NCBI GenBank assembly: GCA_947624535.1
Contig: CANQKU010000058.1
Location: 1 to 6,994 of the forward strand
Source of the DNA: an uncultured Bacilli bacterium
GTDB lineage: Bacteria > Bacillota_I > Bacilli_A > RF39 > UBA660
Reading direction: 5' to 3'
DNA: 6,994 bases
Of the stretch, positions 1-6,710 are shown piece after piece. How positions within the stretch are numbered: position 1 is the first letter of the stretch; each line of letters starts with the position of its first letter. The notes under the pieces were generated by a model that did not search any database, was not told the origin of the DNA, and saw only the letters and a list, made by a program, of their open reading frames with translations. Made by a program: the position numbers and the translations under genes.

Positions 1-1307
1 TGGCCACAATTTTTACAAGTTACAAAAGAGGCATACCCTCTTCTATTTAAAAGAAGAATTACTTGTTCACCACGATTTAAAACCTCATCAATTGCTTTAA
101 TTAAGTCGGTAGAAAAATAATTATTTACACCTCTTTTTATTTGCGTATTCATATCTATAATATCAACATTAGGAAGATGTTTACCATTTATACGATTAGG
201 TAAAGTTAATAACTTATAGACATTTTTACAAGCTCTAGCAAATGACTCTAAAGAAGGTGTAGCACTTCCTAAAATTAAGGGGATATGATGATACTTGCAT
301 CTTAATAAAGCAACTTCTTTAGCACTATATCTAGGATTATTATCCTGTTTATAAGAGTCACTATGCTCCTCATCAATAATAATTATTCCTAAATTATTTA
401 ATGGTGCAAAAATAGCACTTCTAGCTCCAATTACAATCGATACTTCACCACGATTAATTCTTCTCCATTCATCATATTTTTCTCCCTCTGATAAGGCTGA
501 ATGAAGAGCAGCTATTTTTTGACCAAAAACCTCTTCAAAACGATTTACCATCTGAGGAGTCAAAGAAATTTCAGGAACTAACATAATCGCTGTCTTATTC
601 ATCTTTAAAACTTTATCAATCAACTTAATATATACCTCTGTTTTACCACTACCAGTTACCCCATATAATAAATAAGTATCTTCACTTGATAAATTAACTT
701 GACTTACTACTTTTTGTTGATCAGGACTCAATACTTTTAAACTATCACTTTTATTTTTATAATTTAGTCTATAATGTTCAAGTCTTTCTTCTATTAAAAC
801 ATTATTTTTTAATAGAGTTTTAACACTACTTGGAGAAATATCTAGTAAACTACTTCTTTTTACTTTACCCTCACTTTTTAATAAATCTATAATTTTTTGT
901 TGAGGAAGACTTTTAGTTTGATAATCTTTTTCTAAATTTAAGCTATAATATATATCATACTTTTTATTAATAGAGTTATTTTTCTTAGCTTTTAATGCCT
1001 TAGGAAGCATAATTTGATAACAACTAATTAAAGTAGCTAAAGTCTTTTTCTTTATAATTTTTCCTAAGTTTAATAATTCTTCATTTAATACTATATCTTG
1101 ATCTACAATTCTAATTACTTTTTTTAACTTAGATATATTGGTAGAGTCTTTTATCTCTAAAATAAAACCTTCTAGTATTCTATTTCCAAATGGAACTTCT
1201 ACTCTAATACCTAATTTAATATTATCTTTTAATTCTTCATCTACTTCATAATCAAAAATACGATCAACTTTTTTATTAGATAATTCTACCAAAACACCAA
1301 CGATCAC
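1..1307 (-). CDS. priA: Primosomal protein N' (replication restart helicase PriA), N-terminal 435 residues, cut by left edge
   Basis: PriA is a 3'-5' superfamily 2 DNA helicase that reloads the replisome at collapsed forks. The frame is open from a GTG at 1307 to the left edge. Seen: an N-terminal DNA-binding part (about residues 1-100), a winged-helix-like stretch, Walker A GVTGSGKT around residues 216-223, DEEH Walker B at 312-315, GSATPS at 347-352, NRRGYA at 421-426, and the first zinc-binding pair CKNC at 431-434. Family members run about 730-800 residues, so roughly the last 300, including the remaining zinc cysteines and the second helicase lobe, are outside the window. Start choice: a TGA stop lies three codons upstream in frame, leaving only TTG (1313) or GTG (1307); GTG has GGAG ten bases upstream, while TTG would leave only four. 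The ATG at 1317 is in another frame that soon stops. Identification is firm; the exact start is less so. Confidence 0.96.
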   Translation of the reverse strand, partial: MIVGVLVELSNKKVDRIFDYEVDEELKDNIKLGIRVEVPFGNRILEGFILEIKDSTNISKLKKVIRIVDQDIVLNEELLNLGKIIKKKTLATLISCYQIMLPKALKAKKNNSINKKYDIYYSLNLEKDYQTKSLPQQKIIDLLKSEGKVKRSSLLDISPSSVKTLLKNNVLIEERLEHYRLNYKNKSDSLKVLSPDQQKVVSQVNLSSEDTYLLYGVTGSGKTEVYIKLIDKVLKMNKTAIMLVPEISLTPQMVNRFEEVFGQKIAALHSALSEGEKYDEWRRINRGEVSIVIGARSAIFAPLNNLGIIIIDEEHSDSYKQDNNPRYSAKEVALLRCKYHHIPLILGSATPSLESFARACKNVYKLLTLPNRINGKHLPNVDIIDMNTQIKRGVNNYFSTDLIKAIDEVLNRGEQVILLLNRRGYASFVTCKNCG

Positions 1308-1327
1308 AAACAATCATCTCCACTTTT

Positions 1328-1336
1328 ATTATAACA
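1328..1336 (-). promoter_or_regulatory. Probable extended -10 promoter of priA
   Basis: On the minus strand TGTTATAAT is a perfect extended -10 element (TG, one base, TATAAT). The hexamer 17 bases upstream (AAGGGC) is a poor -35. A start about 7 bases downstream falls near the GGAG ribosome site (1318-1321), so the leader would be only some 15 bases long. Inferred from motif only. Confidence 0.45.
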
Positions 1337-1374
1337 TAAAAAGTTAAATTGCCCTTAGATCTAGTTATATTTTC

Positions 1375-2355
1375 TTATTTTTTACGAATAAAGATTTTTA
1401 ATTTTGATTTATTATACTCTTGATAAACTACCATAATTCCAAGAAGTAAAATGACTGTTCCTATGACATAACCGATATATGACTTTTTTAGTGTATCTTC
1501 TACTTTAACTACTTGATTTTTAGCAACATTAGTATTAACTTCTACTTTTATAGGAGTATTAACTTCTTTATCAACCTCTACTACTGAACGGGTTCCATAA
1601 TTAGCCGCATCAACATTAGTATCACCAAATCTAGCCGTATAATTTACAAAATAAGAGTGATTAGAATAAGATAGTGTAGTTGACATAGTCCAATACCCCT
1701 TAGTATTAGTGTCATACCCAGTAGCATTATATTGTAGAGCATCAGTATAGTTATATACCCAAATCGGACAATTTCCTCCTACCCCACATTTTAATTCTTG
1801 TAACTCTTGTAGTGTTATCATCCTTGCTTTAGCAGTTCTAGTAGGTAGTTCATAAATATTTTTTTCGCATATATCAGAGTAACAGCCAGTAAAAGCATTA
1901 GTTTGATTAAAATTAGTTGTACCCATAGTATAGGTGATATCTTTAACATAATTCCATCCATTAGTAGCTTCTTCTAACTTTTCTAAAGCAGTTACAGGTC
2001 CATCTGAAGTATTATTAGAAGTATTCCAAACTGTATTAACTGTTGTGTTTTCCCTCTGTTGCATGGTAAGTGTTTCTCCATTATCATGTAATACATAAAA
2101 AATTTTATTTTCGTTATCATTTACTTGATACTCAACAATAGTACCAACTTCATAAGTAGTAGGTGAAATTTCTTGACATTTTTCTTCTTTAGTCATATCC
2201 CCAGTAATACAATAGGTAGATGAATTTTTATCTGCATCATATTTATATACTTTTAAAATATGATTATTATTAAGAGCATCTACTTTTAAAATACCAAAAA
2301 TAAAAATAGAAAAGACTATACTTATAGTAAAGATAAAAGATATTTTTTTCACCAT
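1375..2355 (-). CDS. Secreted, C-terminally membrane-anchored surface protein with a C-type-lectin-like segment
   Basis: I do not recognise a named family. Of 326 residues, 5-23 form a hydrophobic signal segment (possible cleavage after A27) and 293-311 a C-terminal transmembrane helix followed by a Lys/Arg-rich tail, so the middle should be outside the cell, attached to the membrane. There is no LPxTG motif. Six cysteines fall as three close pairs (49/60, 158/163, 190/196), suggesting disulfides. Residues 220-261, starting GYWTMST and ending YGTRSVVEV, resemble the end of a C-type-lectin/formylglycine-enzyme-like fold and align residue by residue with the translated DGR template repeat in this window. 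Start: ATG at 2355 has AAGGTGG five bases upstream; the GTG at 2364 lies inside that ribosome site and is rejected. It has its own promoter and is separate from rseP. A cell-surface binding or adhesion role is inference. Confidence 0.85.
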   Translation of the reverse strand: MVKKISFIFTISIVFSIFIFGILKVDALNNNHILKVYKYDADKNSSTYCITGDMTKEEKCQEISPTTYEVGTIVEYQVNDNENKIFYVLHDNGETLTMQQRENTTVNTVWNTSNNTSDGPVTALEKLEEATNGWNYVKDITYTMGTTNFNQTNAFTGCYSDICEKNIYELPTRTAKARMITLQELQELKCGVGGNCPIWVYNYTDALQYNATGYDTNTKGYWTMSTTLSYSNHSYFVNYTARFGDTNVDAANYGTRSVVEVDKEVNTPIKVEVNTNVAKNQVVKVEDTLKKSYIGYVIGTVILLLGIMVVYQEYNKSKLKIFIRKK

Positions 2356-2360
2356 ACTTA

Positions 2361-2367
2361 CCACCTT
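2361..2367 (-). promoter_or_regulatory. Ribosome binding site that fixes the surface-protein start at 2355
   Basis: AAGGTGG on the minus strand sits five bases before the ATG at 2353-2355. The upstream in-frame GTG (2362-2364) is part of this site, so the longer reading is unlikely. Confidence 0.8.
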
Positions 2368-2379
2368 ATTATATAGATT

Positions 2380-2408
2380 ATTATATAATCAAATAAGAAT
2401 TTTGTAAA
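2380..2408 (-). promoter_or_regulatory. Sigma-A-type promoter of the surface-protein gene
   Basis: On the minus strand TTTACA (2403-2408) and TATAAT (2380-2385) are separated by exactly 17 bases. A second TATAAT (2368-2373) follows. The expected start is near 2373, giving a leader of about 18 bases. The -35 lies at the edge of the T-run of the rseP terminator, so termination and re-initiation signals are almost fused. Confidence 0.72.
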
Positions 2409-2434
2409 TAAAAAAGACCATTTAAAATAGTCTT
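2405..2434 (-). terminator. Rho-independent terminator of the cdsA-rseP operon, overlapping the rseP stop
   Basis: The minus-strand RNA folds as a 9-bp stem (2414-2434, one U-G pair, 3-base loop UUA) followed directly by a run of U. The rseP TAA (2422-2424) lies inside the hairpin at its loop side, so the last codons of rseP form one arm. Confidence 0.75.
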
Positions 2435-3459
2435 AATATATCATTAAATGTTATATATACCATAAGTGCCATTAGTAAAAATAGCCCTATAGTATGGATC
2501 ATATTTTCAGTTTTAGCTGAAACTGGAGAACCTTTAATTTTTTCTATAATGATAAATAGAATATGACCACCATCAAAAGCTGGAAGTGGTAATAAATTAA
2601 TAAAGCCTACATTAATACTTAAAAATGCCATTAAATATAAAATACTAGAAATTCCTTCTTTACTCTGTTCTCCTACAATTGAATAAATTCCAACTGGTCC
2701 AGATAATTGATCTACTTTTACTACTCCAGTAAATAAACTTTTAACTGTAACCCACATTTGTCTAAATAAAGCTAGAGTCTTAACATAAGTATATTTAATA
2801 GCTGCTACAAAACCTCTATTTTTCTCGCTTTTTAACCCAATACCATATTTATATCCAACATTACCATCAACTTTTACTTTTTTAGGTTTAATTTTATATG
2901 TTTCTACTTCACCATCATCTTTTTTTACTTGAATTTCAGTATTCTTTTTAGGATCTGAAATAGTTAAATATAAGGAAACGTCATCTAAAGTAGAAATCTT
3001 ATGATTATTAATTTTTAATATAGTATCTCCTTTTTCTATACCAACTTGTTTAGCTGGATAGTTTTTAGTAACACTAGATACAATAGGATCATAACTAGGA
3101 CTACCCCAAATAAGCGCTACAAAAAATAAAACTAAAACGGCAAAAATAAAGTTAAATCCTGGTCCAAAGAACATAATTAAAAATCTTTGCCATGGCTTTT
3201 TAGCTTGTAACCTCCTATTCTTTGGAACTTTAATTTGATCTTCATCTACTTCTTCACCAGCTAAAGAACAAAATCCTCCAATAGGAATTAGACGAAGACA
3301 ATAATCTGTTTCTTTTCCTTTTTTATGTAATAATCTAGGACCCATTCCTAATGAAAATTCATATACATAAACACCCATTAATTTAGCAAAAATAAAATGT
3401 CCAAGTTCATGTACAAATATAATCGCACCTAATACTAAAATAAATATAATTATAGTCAT
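2422..3459 (-). CDS. rseP: RIP (site-2) zinc metalloprotease RseP
   Basis: This is an intramembrane zinc protease (peptidase family M50B) of the RseP/RasP type, which cleaves anti-sigma factors and leftover signal peptides within the membrane. Seen over 345 residues: first transmembrane helix with HELGH at 17-21 (zinc ligands plus catalytic Glu), a conserved IGGF at 60-63, FGPGFNF at 98-104 at the start of the second helix, a PDZ domain at about 125-195, and NLLPLPAFDGG at 288-298 carrying the third zinc ligand D296, followed by a last helix. One PDZ domain and this length are usual for firmicutes. The ATG at 3459 has AGGAGG six bases upstream, just after the cdsA stop, with a 12-base gap, so it is co-transcribed with cdsA. 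In many firmicutes uppS-cdsA-dxr-rseP are clustered; dxr is not between cdsA and rseP here. Very sure of family; in vivo substrates unknown. Confidence 0.97.
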   Translation of the reverse strand: MTIIIFILVLGAIIFVHELGHFIFAKLMGVYVYEFSLGMGPRLLHKKGKETDYCLRLIPIGGFCSLAGEEVDEDQIKVPKNRRLQAKKPWQRFLIMFFGPGFNFIFAVLVLFFVALIWGSPSYDPIVSSVTKNYPAKQVGIEKGDTILKINNHKISTLDDVSLYLTISDPKKNTEIQVKKDDGEVETYKIKPKKVKVDGNVGYKYGIGLKSEKNRGFVAAIKYTYVKTLALFRQMWVTVKSLFTGVVKVDQLSGPVGIYSIVGEQSKEGISSILYLMAFLSINVGFINLLPLPAFDGGHILFIIIEKIKGSPVSAKTENMIHTIGLFLLMALMVYITFNDILRLF

Positions 3460-3471
3460 AAGTTGCCTCCT

Positions 3472-4272
3472 TTATAAAATACCTAAAAATAAGATTGATG
3501 CTAATACTACAAAAATAATACTATCTAAACGATCCAAAATTCCACCATGTCCTGGTATTAAATTAGAGAAATCTTTTTTATCATAATATCTTTTAATTGA
3601 TGAAAATACCAAATCTCCAATTTGTCCAAATAGTGCTAAAACTAAAGTAATTAAAACTAATAAGTAAATAGATAAACTACCATTAATTGCTATATGATAA
3701 AAGATAGTTGGTATACTAACACCCATAACTAAACCACCAAGTAAACCCTCTACTGTTTTATTTGGAGAGATATCTTTTGCTAGGTGATGCCTTCCTATTA
3801 ATTTACCAGTAAATAAAGCAAAAGTATCAGTTAAAATGGTAATCAATAACAAATATACAATATATAATATGTCATAATTACGAGTAATAATAATTAAATT
3901 AAAACTTAACCCAATAAATAAAGTAGAGCCAATCAAAAATAAAGCATCATTTAAATTATATTTTTTACTATTATTAATAAATACCATTGGAATTAAAAAT
4001 ACAAAAATAATAAAACTTATAATTCGATAATCAAGGGTACTATGAAATACAATTGATGAAAAATCATTTAGTGAAAAAAATAAAACTAAAATATAAGCAA
4101 AAACTTTCATCATAAATGGAAATTCTTTTTTTGTTTCACGCATTTTAATTAATTCATGTAATCCCATAATAGCAATCAAAGACATAATTATAGCAAATGT
4201 TTTGCCTCCAACTAATAAAATAGGAATAAATAGTGCTAAAATAATTATTGCACTAATAATTCTTTTTTTCAT
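3472..4272 (-). CDS. cdsA: Phosphatidate cytidylyltransferase (CDP-diacylglycerol synthase)
   Basis: This integral membrane enzyme makes CDP-diacylglycerol and pyrophosphate from CTP and phosphatidate, the branch point for phosphatidylglycerol and other phospholipids. The 266 residues are almost all hydrophobic segments after a short MKKR start. The diagnostic CDS signature is complete at about 224-250: SSIKRYYDKKDF, then IPGHGGILDRLD, including the conserved Lys-Arg, Lys-Asp and the two terminal Asp residues thought to bind the metal and CTP. Length is normal. The ATG at 4272 has AGGAGG six bases upstream, and a good promoter lies just before it. It is the first gene of a two-gene operon with rseP. 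The usual upstream partner uppS (undecaprenyl diphosphate synthase) is absent; the reverse transcriptase gene is there instead. Confidence 0.97.
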   Translation of the reverse strand: MKKRIISAIIILALFIPILLVGGKTFAIIMSLIAIMGLHELIKMRETKKEFPFMMKVFAYILVLFFSLNDFSSIVFHSTLDYRIISFIIFVFLIPMVFINNSKKYNLNDALFLIGSTLFIGLSFNLIIITRNYDILYIVYLLLITILTDTFALFTGKLIGRHHLAKDISPNKTVEGLLGGLVMGVSIPTIFYHIAINGSLSIYLLVLITLVLALFGQIGDLVFSSIKRYYDKKDFSNLIPGHGGILDRLDSIIFVVLASILFLGIL

Positions 4273-4301
4273 ACTTAGCCTCCTAACTATAACCTATATT
4301 A

Positions 4302-4330
4302 AGTATAATACTAAATCACATTTAAAACAA
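4302..4330 (-). promoter_or_regulatory. Promoter of the cdsA-rseP operon
   Basis: Minus strand: TTGTTT (4325-4330), 17-base spacer, TATACT (4302-4307). The predicted start near 4295 gives a leader of about 22 bases that ends in the AGGAGG site of cdsA. It shows that the lipid/protease operon does not depend on read-through from the retroelement. Confidence 0.65.
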
Positions 4331-4366
4331 GAAAAATAATTATATAGTTGGATTAGAAAAGAAAAA

Positions 4367-4387
4367 AGAAAACAATTAAAATTTTCT
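4367..4387 (-). terminator. Weak A/U-rich terminator candidate after the reverse transcriptase gene
   Basis: The minus-strand RNA can pair AGAAAA with UUUUCU (plus one U-G) and then continues UUUUUCUUUUCU. The stem has a single G-C pair and is weak. It is the only terminator-like element in the 144 bases between the RT stop and cdsA. Confidence 0.3.
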
Positions 4388-4416
4388 GATTCTAAACATA
4401 TATATTATAAATACAC

Positions 4417-5493
4417 TTATCCTACATTCTCATACCATAAATTCTTACTATTAGCATACTCCAAATGACCCTTATAACTTCCAACTACTTGTCTATATCT
4501 CTTAAGATTATGACTCTTTAAATATCTCAACTTTCTTTTAAATTTTCTTTTCGTTTGAGTTCTTACTTTTACAATTAATCTTTTATTTTTTAAAATGTAC
4601 CTAAAACCTAAAAACTCTACTCCCTCTTTAATTGAATATATCTTTGTCTTACTATTTAAATGAAGATGATAACGACTTTCTATCATATCATTAATTTTCT
4701 TTAAACAAAATTTTAAATAATTCTTATCATGATGCATTAATACTCCATCATCCATATACCTAATATAATACTTAATATTTAACTCTTCCTTAATATAATG
4801 GTCCAATTCATTTAAATAAAATATTGCTAGTATCTGACTTGTCATATTTCCTATAGGTAAACCCTTATCTTTCTTATATAAATATGCACCTATATCAATA
4901 TTATTATACTTTTTTATAAAATGTTTTATAGCTAAGTTAATATACTCCTCATTTGTACTATCAATAATATCATAAACTATCTTTAAAGCTTTCTTATCTT
5001 TAATCTTTTTAGATAACATGTCTTTCAATACTTGATGATCTATATTATAAAAATATTTACTTATATCAAACTTTAATACATAAAAATAATCATTATCTAG
5101 TTTTATCTCATTAATATACTTTTTAAATAACTTAATACCATAGTCAGTACCCTTACCCTCACGAGTTGCTATGTTTTGATTAATTAAACAAGGCTCTATT
5201 ACAGGTTTTAAAATATAATAACTTACTAAATGATTAATTAACTTATCATATATATTTTGACTCATAATTACTCTTACTTTAGGTTCATATATTAAAAATA
5301 TATTATATCTACCAGGTTTATATAAAAAGCTAGATAACATATACTTTATATATAATAAATTTGTAATATAAAAATTATCAAACTCTAATATCTTTCTTTT
5401 ATTTCTAGTATTCTTATAAATTATTTGATCATATATAAATCTAATATTACTAAGCCTACATATCTCATAATATAAATTATTTCTTCTTTTCAA
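4417..5493 (-). CDS. DGR-type reverse transcriptase
   Basis: This enzyme copies the template-repeat RNA into cDNA, misreading template adenines, so that the cDNA can replace the variable repeat. Seen in 358 residues: start MKRRNNLY typical of DGR enzymes, a basic REGKGTDYG stretch at 111-119, KFDISKYFYNID with the first catalytic Asp at 143, GLPIGNMTSQ at 211-220 (the IGxxxSQ form of motif 4 that separates DGR enzymes from group II intron ones), YMDD at 246-249 with both catalytic Asp, and GVEFLGF at 291-297. It ends with a short basic thumb; there is no maturase X or HNH domain. The start is TTG at 5493, overlapping avd by 17 bases with no good ribosome site, so translation is probably coupled to avd. 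No other in-frame start gives the conserved N-terminus. Very sure of class; very AT-rich, like its two partners. Confidence 0.95.
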   Translation of the reverse strand: MKRRNNLYYEICRLSNIRFIYDQIIYKNTRNKRKILEFDNFYITNLLYIKYMLSSFLYKPGRYNIFLIYEPKVRVIMSQNIYDKLINHLVSYYILKPVIEPCLINQNIATREGKGTDYGIKLFKKYINEIKLDNDYFYVLKFDISKYFYNIDHQVLKDMLSKKIKDKKALKIVYDIIDSTNEEYINLAIKHFIKKYNNIDIGAYLYKKDKGLPIGNMTSQILAIFYLNELDHYIKEELNIKYYIRYMDDGVLMHHDKNYLKFCLKKINDMIESRYHLHLNSKTKIYSIKEGVEFLGFRYILKNKRLIVKVRTQTKRKFKRKLRYLKSHNLKRYRQVVGSYKGHLEYANSKNLWYENVG

Positions 5494-5821
5494 TTTTTGT
5501 TACCCATGCATAATACATATTAGTTATATCTCTTAAGTGAACACCTAAATTAGTAAGCTTCTTTCTAGATATAATACCCTTATCATATGAATTTTTTATA
5601 TAGAAATCTAACATTTTTAACTTAGTTAATATATTTTTTAAATACTCAGTATCTAAGTCATTACTATGATAATAACTTAGATAACTTAACTCTAAAATAT
5701 CATATAAACAATTACTAATTCTTTCTTTTAAAACAAATTCCTTCTTAGGATAATTATCTAATACCTTATCCATATAAACTATCGTTTTCTTTAACCTTAA
5801 TACAACAGTAGCATTATCCAT
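5477..5821 (-). CDS. avd: Avd-like four-helix-bundle accessory variability protein
   Basis: Avd is the positively charged pentameric accessory protein (in the Bordetella phage system) that binds the reverse transcriptase and the template RNA and is required for cDNA synthesis. The 114 residues read as four helices (about 7-23, 25-52, 57-77, 84-110). The stretch NYPKKEFVLKERISN followed by YDILEL matches the pattern of the four-helix-bundle/Avd family as I remember it (PK..R..L..RI.N...DILE). The C-terminus is basic (KIEKKK). The ATG at 5821 overlaps the end of the upstream MutS-like gene by 8 bases, with AGAGG about nine bases upstream, and its 3' end overlaps the RT by 17 bases, so the three genes form a tight translation-coupled unit. 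Length fits Avd (about 110-130). Alternative: a 23S-rRNA-intron four-helix protein of the same fold, unlikely beside a DGR RT. Confidence 0.88.
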   Translation of the reverse strand: MDNATVVLRLKKTIVYMDKVLDNYPKKEFVLKERISNCLYDILELSYLSYYHSNDLDTEYLKNILTKLKMLDFYIKNSYDKGIISRKKLTNLGVHLRDITNMYYAWVTKIEKKK

Positions 5822-6230
5822 TTAAAATATCCTCTATATTAGTTAGTAATTGTTCTATATTTGGATCTCCATTTAATAACTTTAATTGACTACAAATTTT
5901 ATTTATTCTATTATTTAAACTAACAATATTAAATACACTATCAATATATTTAGAATAATGATTGTTTTTGATTTTTTTAACTTTTATTATTTTTTTATTT
6001 TCAACTATTATATAACTTATCTTTTTAGATTTTAATAATTCAATATTTTTTTCAATTAATGATATAGGAAAACCTACTTTAATATGATTTTTCAATTCAT
6101 TAATTTTATAATTAAATACTTTATTCATAACTACTGCATCTTCATCGAAACTACAATAAAAACTTCCACTTTTAAATAATATAACATAATCTTTATATTC
6201 TAATTTTAATAACCTAAATAAATCTAACAT
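5814..6230 (-). CDS. MutS domain I-like DGR accessory protein
   Basis: The protein is 138 residues. The first 80 resemble the N-terminal mismatch-recognition domain of MutS: VILFKSGSFYCSFDEDA at 16-32 parallels the FRMGDFYEAFxEDA pattern, and VGFPISLIEKNIELLKSKK at 52-70, followed by ISYIIVE, parallels the GFP...L..Y...L...GY.VAI.E end of that domain. The family's Phe-X-Glu mismatch-reading motif is FYC here (24-26), so the Glu is replaced by Cys. No ATPase, clamp or lever domains exist; the remaining 60 residues are a basic segment and helices. Surveys of DGRs describe a MutS-like (msl) accessory gene, which this fits; its biochemical role is not known to me. The ATG at 6230 has AGAGGTG four bases upstream. 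The 3' end overlaps avd by 8 bases. An RNA/DNA-duplex-binding role is inference. Confidence 0.75.
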   Translation of the reverse strand: MLDLFRLLKLEYKDYVILFKSGSFYCSFDEDAVVMNKVFNYKINELKNHIKVGFPISLIEKNIELLKSKKISYIIVENKKIIKVKKIKNNHYSKYIDSVFNIVSLNNRINKICSQLKLLNGDPNIEQLLTNIEDILNG

Positions 6231-6240
6231 AATACACCTC

Positions 6241-6254
6241 TTATTTTAAAATAA
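6241..6254. repeat. Perfect 14-base AT palindrome before the MutS-like gene
   Basis: TTATTTTAAAATAA reads the same on both strands and lies directly upstream of the AGAGGTG ribosome site. It could be an operator or simply part of the T-run after the hairpin at 6256-6299. Confidence 0.4.
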
Positions 6255-6255
6255 A

Positions 6256-6299
6256 AAGATGTAGAGCATAAAAATTGATGTTTCATACTACTACATCTT
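6256..6299 (-). terminator. Terminator- or attenuator-like hairpin between template-RNA region and msl-avd-RT genes
   Basis: AAGATGTAG and CTACATCTT form a perfect 9-bp stem around a 26-base loop. On the minus strand the second arm is followed by TTTATTTT, as in an intrinsic terminator. It sits 26 bases before the MutS-like start. It could end the template RNA, or attenuate read-through into the three protein genes. The long loop lowers confidence in termination. Confidence 0.5.
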
Positions 6300-6305
6300 A
6301 GGAAA

Positions 6306-6558
6306 TCTTTAGCTTATTTATAATTTAAATATAAATAGTTTTAAAGATATAAATAAAATATAAAACTTCGATAACTTTTACATTAAATATCACTGTTCAT
6401 ATAAATTACTAAGCATATCTAAACGTTACCCATATTTTTCGTTATACTATATTACTTGTATTAAAAATAACTAGTAAACGAGGGCTAATACTTGTTCTTT
6501 AGCTTTTTTAATTTATAACTTATGTAATTAAACATTATAAATATAGTTTTAAAGAAAT
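6306..6558 (-). ncRNA. Non-coding spacer downstream of the template repeat, probable structured part of the DGR RNA
   Basis: About 250 bases hold no convincing ORF. Two related elements are present: 6306-6347 and 6496-6555. On the plus strand both begin TCTTTAGCTT and end ATAGTTTTAAAGA (13 bases identical, 208 apart), and within each the ends TCTTTA/TAAAGA are inverted, so each can fold as a stem-loop. The second abuts the TR. In the Bordetella phage DGR the spacer beyond the TR is part of the functional RNA, binds RT-Avd and primes cDNA synthesis; a like role here is inference. RNA ends are unknown. Confidence 0.5.
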
Positions 6559-6670
6559 ACTGCCGCACGAACCCCATTAGTATTCGTCGTGTTGTTGTTG
6601 TTCACGTTGCCGTTGTAGTTGACATTCCACGCATTGTTAGAGTTAGAAGAGTTGGCCGACATAAAGAAAA
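6559..6670 (-). repeat. DGR template repeat (TR)
   Basis: On the minus strand this is a stretch of AAC/AAT codons: 14 of 26 codons between the AAC at 6653 and the AAT at 6576 encode Asn. In the target frame it reads MSANSSNSNNAWNVNYNGNV, then NNNNTTNTNGVRAAV, the usual TR look for a C-type-lectin target. Its first 56 bases (6559-6614) align without gaps to 6894-6949; 36 non-T positions (plus strand) are identical and 11 of 20 T positions (A on the coding strand) differ. The low-coordinate end is set by loss of identity at 6558; the other end cannot be measured because the VR is cut, and 6670 is an estimate. The frame is closed by a stop on both sides, so it is not a gene. It is much richer in GC than the RT-side DNA. 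Confidence 0.93.
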
Positions 6671-6710
6671 ACCTAGGGAAGACAGCGGAACTTTACAGTA
6701 TTAACCCCAT

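Noticed and set aside
1337..1374. Terminator between the surface-protein gene and priA
   Set aside because: Only the 8-base palindrome TAGATCTA is present, with no stable stem followed by a T-run.
1375..2355. Surface-protein gene as the target of this DGR
   Set aside because: Aligned with the TR it differs at many C, G and T positions, not just adenines, and has no VR-type hairpin after the segment.
2356..2364. GTG at 2364 as start of the surface protein
   Set aside because: It lies inside the AAGGTGG ribosome site; the ATG at 2355 has correct spacing and begins a normal signal segment.
4417..5493. Group II intron maturase
   Set aside because: There is no X or endonuclease domain and no intron ends were seen; motif 4 is the DGR type, and Avd, TR and VR are adjacent.
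6559..6690. TR reading frame as a small protein gene
   Set aside because: It is bounded by an in-frame TAA upstream and stops soon after the TR, has no convincing ribosome site, and its Asn-codon richness is explained by its template role.
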